A stretch of 9,615 nt of DNA, from NCBI GenBank assembly GCA_025357775.1, contig JANXOQ010000228.1, positions 1 to 9,615 on the forward strand, given 5' to 3'. Shown here in pieces: positions 7,211-9,615 of this stretch. Source of the stretch: Ferruginibacter sp. (GTDB lineage: Bacteria; Bacteroidota; Bacteroidia; Chitinophagales; Chitinophagaceae). Made by a program: the position numbers and the translations under genes. Below the pieces are notes generated by a model. The model did not search any database. It saw only the letters and a program-made list of their open reading frames with translations, and was not told where the DNA came from. How positions within the stretch are numbered: position 1 is the stretch's first letter; every line of letters begins with the position of its first letter.

Positions 7211-8593
7211 TTATAATTTTTCATATAAATTTTTACAAAACCCCTCCAACTCAGGGTCTCTAGCACCCATCAACAACAACACACAATCATTAGTAATATG
7301 GCTTCGTATTGCTTGTAATAAATTATTTCTATCCTCCACAAAAAAAGCATTTTTACCGAGTGCTTTTATATCATTTATTAAATCGTTGGCAGAAATATCT
7401 TTAACTGCAGTACCACCTGCATAAAAAATTTCGCTCATCCATATTTCATCTTGTGGGCGTAGGGCAGCGGCTATTTCTTTTACAAAATCATTTCGTAAAA
7501 ACCGTGTAGGACCATACCCGTGTGGTTGAAACCATGCTATAACTTTTTTGGCAATTGGTTGGCAAGCCATTATTGAAGCAGCACATTTTGCAGGGTTGTG
7601 TGCATAATCATCTATTATTTTTATGCCATTTTTTTCACCAAGTAGTTGATGCCTTCTGTAAATGCCTTCATATGTTGCTAAGCCTTTTGCACAATCTTGC
7701 AATGATACGCCAATAATACTAGCAACAGCAGTAGCTGCAAGGGCATTCTCCATGTTATGTTTACCTATCGTTTTTAAATTAAATGGCATGCTATTAATGG
7801 TAAAGCTAATGTTCATACCATTTTGAGAAAGATTACTTGCCACAAAACCTGCTTCATTATTATCAGATGAAAAATCGTTATCAATATTATTAGATAATGT
7901 TTTTGACAAAACATTAGAACGATTTACAACAAAACTTCCTTTTGTATTTGCTCTAAAAGTTGTGAAAATATTAAGCAGTTCATTAATTTCTTGGTGGTCT
8001 TTGTCTATGTTTAGTAGCAATCCAATTTGAGGATGGTATTTTATAATAGAACCATCACTTTCATCTGCTTCTATAATGAGCCAATCGCCTTTTCCTACTT
8101 TTGCATTGCCAATTTTTCCTTCATTAATGATACTTACAAGCCCTGCACCGCTAATAATACCTGGGTCAAGCCCAGCCGTTTGTAATATTTGAAAAAGCAT
8201 ACCACCTGTAGTACTTTTGCCAGATGTACCACCTACTGCAATTGTTTTTTTTGTTTCTGCTATTAGTGCCAATAAATCACTTCGCATTATAATAGTTATG
8301 CCTAATTGCTTTGCTGCATGCACTTCTGGTACCGTATCTTCAATGGCGGTAGATACAATTACCAATTGAACAGTATCATTTATACCACCTGCACCTTGCT
8401 CAAAACATACTATCCCCTCTGCTTCTAATTTTGTTTTTGTTTCATTAAAAGTATTTTTTCTAAAATACCTATCGCTACCGCTTACCTTATTACCAGTACC
8501 TACAAGGTATTGTGCCAGCGCACTCATACCTACACCTGCCACCCCTACAAAAAAGAAATTATTTATGCCTTCTAAAGATTTTATTTGTTTCAA
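7211..8593 (-). CDS. Mur ligase family protein, divergent MurC/Mpl-like (COG0773 type)
   Basis: ATP-dependent amide ligase of 460 residues with the three-domain Mur fold. Domain 1 (about 1-115) has the Rossmann motif GVAGVGMSAL (17-26) and VSGSD (37-41). Domain 2 (about 116-305) has the P-loop GGTSGKSTT (121-129), EADESD (175-180), NIDKDH (195-200) and GKHNMENALAA (277-287). Domain 3 has YRRHQ (312-316), DDYAHNPAK (328-336), FQPHGYGPTR (355-364) and a final MGARDPELE (442-450). Known MurC proteins have GTHGKTT and a DDYGHHPTE-like motif, and Mpl is similar, so this protein lacks both characteristic histidines. It may join an amino acid or peptide to UDP-MurNAc or another acid; the substrate is unknown. 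The start is TTG at 8593: an in-frame stop (TAA) lies 33 bases upstream with no ATG or GTG between, and the next ATG (residue 23) would destroy the dinucleotide-type motif. It ends two bases before hutI. Confidence 0.8.
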   Translation of the reverse strand: MKQIKSLEGINNFFFVGVAGVGMSALAQYLVGTGNKVSGSDRYFRKNTFNETKTKLEAEGIVCFEQGAGGINDTVQLVIVSTAIEDTVPEVHAAKQLGITIIMRSDLLALIAETKKTIAVGGTSGKSTTGGMLFQILQTAGLDPGIISGAGLVSIINEGKIGNAKVGKGDWLIIEADESDGSIIKYHPQIGLLLNIDKDHQEINELLNIFTTFRANTKGSFVVNRSNVLSKTLSNNIDNDFSSDNNEAGFVASNLSQNGMNISFTINSMPFNLKTIGKHNMENALAATAVASIIGVSLQDCAKGLATYEGIYRRHQLLGEKNGIKIIDDYAHNPAKCAASIMACQPIAKKVIAWFQPHGYGPTRFLRNDFVKEIAAALRPQDEIWMSEIFYAGGTAVKDISANDLINDIKALGKNAFFVEDRNNLLQAIRSHITNDCVLLLMGARDPELEGFCKNLYEKL

Positions 8594-8727
8594 TGTTTTA
8601 TAATTTTTTATTGATGTGCTAATTTACACCTATATTTTATGCACATCGTAATAGGTTTAATATCTTTTTAACAAATTTGAAAAAACTTTTATAGAAACAT
8701 ACACGTTCATTGTAAAAAACTAATAAC

Positions 8728-9375
8728 ATGAAACTTTTTTTAAGCATTTTTTTTGCAACTGCAATTTTTATATCCTGCGCACAATCACAAAATAGTAAAC
8801 TTAAAATTCCAACTTCTATAAGTTCTAAACCTGTAAAAGGAGAGGCGGTTGCTACATTTGGAGAAGGCTGTTTTTGGCACGCAGAAATAATTTTTCAAAG
8901 CTTAGAAGGTGTGAGAGATGCCGTATCTGGCTACGCTGGTGGTACAAAAATAAACCCCACTTATGACGAAGTATCTAGCAAAACTACTGGGCATGCTGAA
9001 GTGGTAAACGTCTATTATGATCCTATAAAAGTATCTTACTCAACATTGGTTGCTGCTTTTTTTGCAAGCATGGACCCTACCCAGCTTAACAGACAAGGTA
9101 ATGATGTAGGAGATGAATACCGCTCCGTAGCATTTTATAGAAACGAAGCAGAGAAAGCTATACTTCAAGCAGAAATAAAAAAAATAACAGATGCAAAAAA
9201 GTATAAAAATAAAATTGTTACACAAGTTGTACCATTTATAAAATTTTATGCTGCCGAAGATTATCACCAAGAATATGTTTTTAATAATCCTACACAGGGC
9301 TATGTACAAGCTGTATCTATACCAGAATATTTGAACTTTAGAAATAACTTTAAGGGAGGTGTTTTTAAAAAGTAA
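8728..9375 (+). CDS. msrA: Peptide-methionine (S)-S-oxide reductase, lipoprotein form
   Basis: Repairs oxidised methionine by reducing the S-sulfoxide. The protein has 215 residues. Residues 1-16 form a signal peptide (MKLFLSIFFATAIFIS) followed by Cys17 in a lipobox-like FISC, suggesting a lipid-anchored protein in the periplasm or outer membrane. A polar linker runs to about residue 38. The MsrA domain starts near residue 40, with the catalytic Cys48 in EGCFWHAE. It continues with VSGYAGG (66-72), TGHAEVV, DPTQLNRQGNDVGDEYRS and EDYHQEY, all MsrA signatures. The C-terminus ends in GGVFKK, without the resolving cysteines found at the end of E. coli MsrA. Cys17 and Cys48 are the only cysteines, so an outside reductant would be needed for turnover. 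No MsrB domain is fused. The 134-base gap to the divergent Mur ligase gene contains no exact TAnnTTTG element. The ATG at 8728 is fixed by the signal peptide. Confidence 0.94.
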   Translation: MKLFLSIFFATAIFISCAQSQNSKLKIPTSISSKPVKGEAVATFGEGCFWHAEIIFQSLEGVRDAVSGYAGGTKINPTYDEVSSKTTGHAEVVNVYYDPIKVSYSTLVAAFFASMDPTQLNRQGNDVGDEYRSVAFYRNEAEKAILQAEIKKITDAKKYKNKIVTQVVPFIKFYAAEDYHQEYVFNNPTQGYVQAVSIPEYLNFRNNFKGGVFKK

Positions 9376-9461
9376 ATAATTGCATGCCTAAATATATATG
9401 CAAAATAAATTTGAATAATTAGCACAATTAAAAATTAGCAAGAAGTAAGTAAAATAAAAAA

Positions 9462-9615
9462 TCACTCCAGAATTTCCAACATTTTTAAATAATCATACTG
9501 CTCATCTTCGTGCATGCATGCTACTAGTTTGCGAATCTTTTTAAGCTGAGATAAATAAATATTATGTAATGCTGTGTTGCGTTTTAGGTCAAGATTTAAA
9601 TCATTTATTTTTTCG
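9462..9615 (-). CDS. C-terminal fragment of an unrecognised protein (cut by window edge)
   Basis: Reading leftwards from the right edge, an open frame of 50 codons ends in TGA at 9462-9464, closing with the residues YDYLKMLEILE. The visible part is rich in Lys, Leu, Glu and Asp, with hydrophobic residues spaced as in amphipathic helices (NIYLSQLKKIRKLVACMHED), so it is probably a helical or coiled-coil tail. It is convergent with msrA, 86 bases away. I do not recognise a family. That this is coding is an inference from the absence of stops in this AT-rich stretch and the sensible composition. Confidence 0.5.
   Translation of the reverse strand, partial: EKINDLNLDLKRNTALHNIYLSQLKKIRKLVACMHEDEQYDYLKMLEILE

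Noticed and set aside
8672..8679. Palindrome CAAATTTG between the Mur ligase gene and msrA
   Set aside because: An 8-base palindrome of mostly A and T is expected by chance in DNA this AT-rich, and it does not match the promoter consensus on either strand.
9380..9403. Possible terminator hairpin TTGCAT/ATGCAA after msrA
   Set aside because: The stem is only 6 bp with a 12-base loop, and no run of T follows, so it is not a convincing terminator.

Overview
The window is a 9.6-kb piece of an AT-rich (about 30% G+C by eye) chromosome, most likely from a member of the Bacteroidota, perhaps close to the Chitinophagaceae or Sphingobacteriia. The evidence is the style of the proteins (a Bacteroidota-type formimidoylglutamase, an SLC45-like MFS permease, sucD without an adjacent sucC), starts without Shine-Dalgarno sequences, and two promoters of the Bacteroidota form TAnnTTTG. 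It looks like ordinary core and metabolic chromosome. I see no insertion sequences, phage genes, CRISPR arrays, tRNAs or rRNAs.

Layout. On the + strand, an MFS sugar-type permease (59-1702) ends at a strong hairpin terminator. It is followed by a PLP-dependent aspartate-type aminotransferase (1954-3147) with its own promoter. A bidirectional terminator (3213-3246) separates this from a run of minus-strand genes. In their own reading order these are a MurC-like Mur ligase (8593-7211), hutI (7208-5961), hutG (5523-4474) and sucD (4164-3289). A divergent + strand gene, msrA (8728-9375), encodes a lipoprotein methionine sulfoxide reductase. The C-terminus of an unrecognised minus-strand gene (9462-9615) runs off the right edge.

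How they fit together. HutI and HutG carry out the third and last steps of histidine breakdown (imidazolonepropionate to formimidoylglutamate to glutamate plus formamide). The aminotransferase can pass glutamate nitrogen to oxaloacetate, and succinyl-CoA synthetase is the TCA step that follows 2-oxoglutarate oxidation, so this stretch sits around glutamate and 2-oxoglutarate metabolism. The genes for histidine ammonia-lyase and urocanase are not in the window.

No clearly new multi-gene system is visible. The points most worth checking are the divergent Mur ligase, which has altered motifs, a TTG start and a 2-base junction with hutI; an insert of about 100 residues in the predicted periplasmic loop of the permease; a single-cysteine lipoprotein MsrA; and a G+C-rich patch of about 46 bp in otherwise very AT-rich intergenic DNA.
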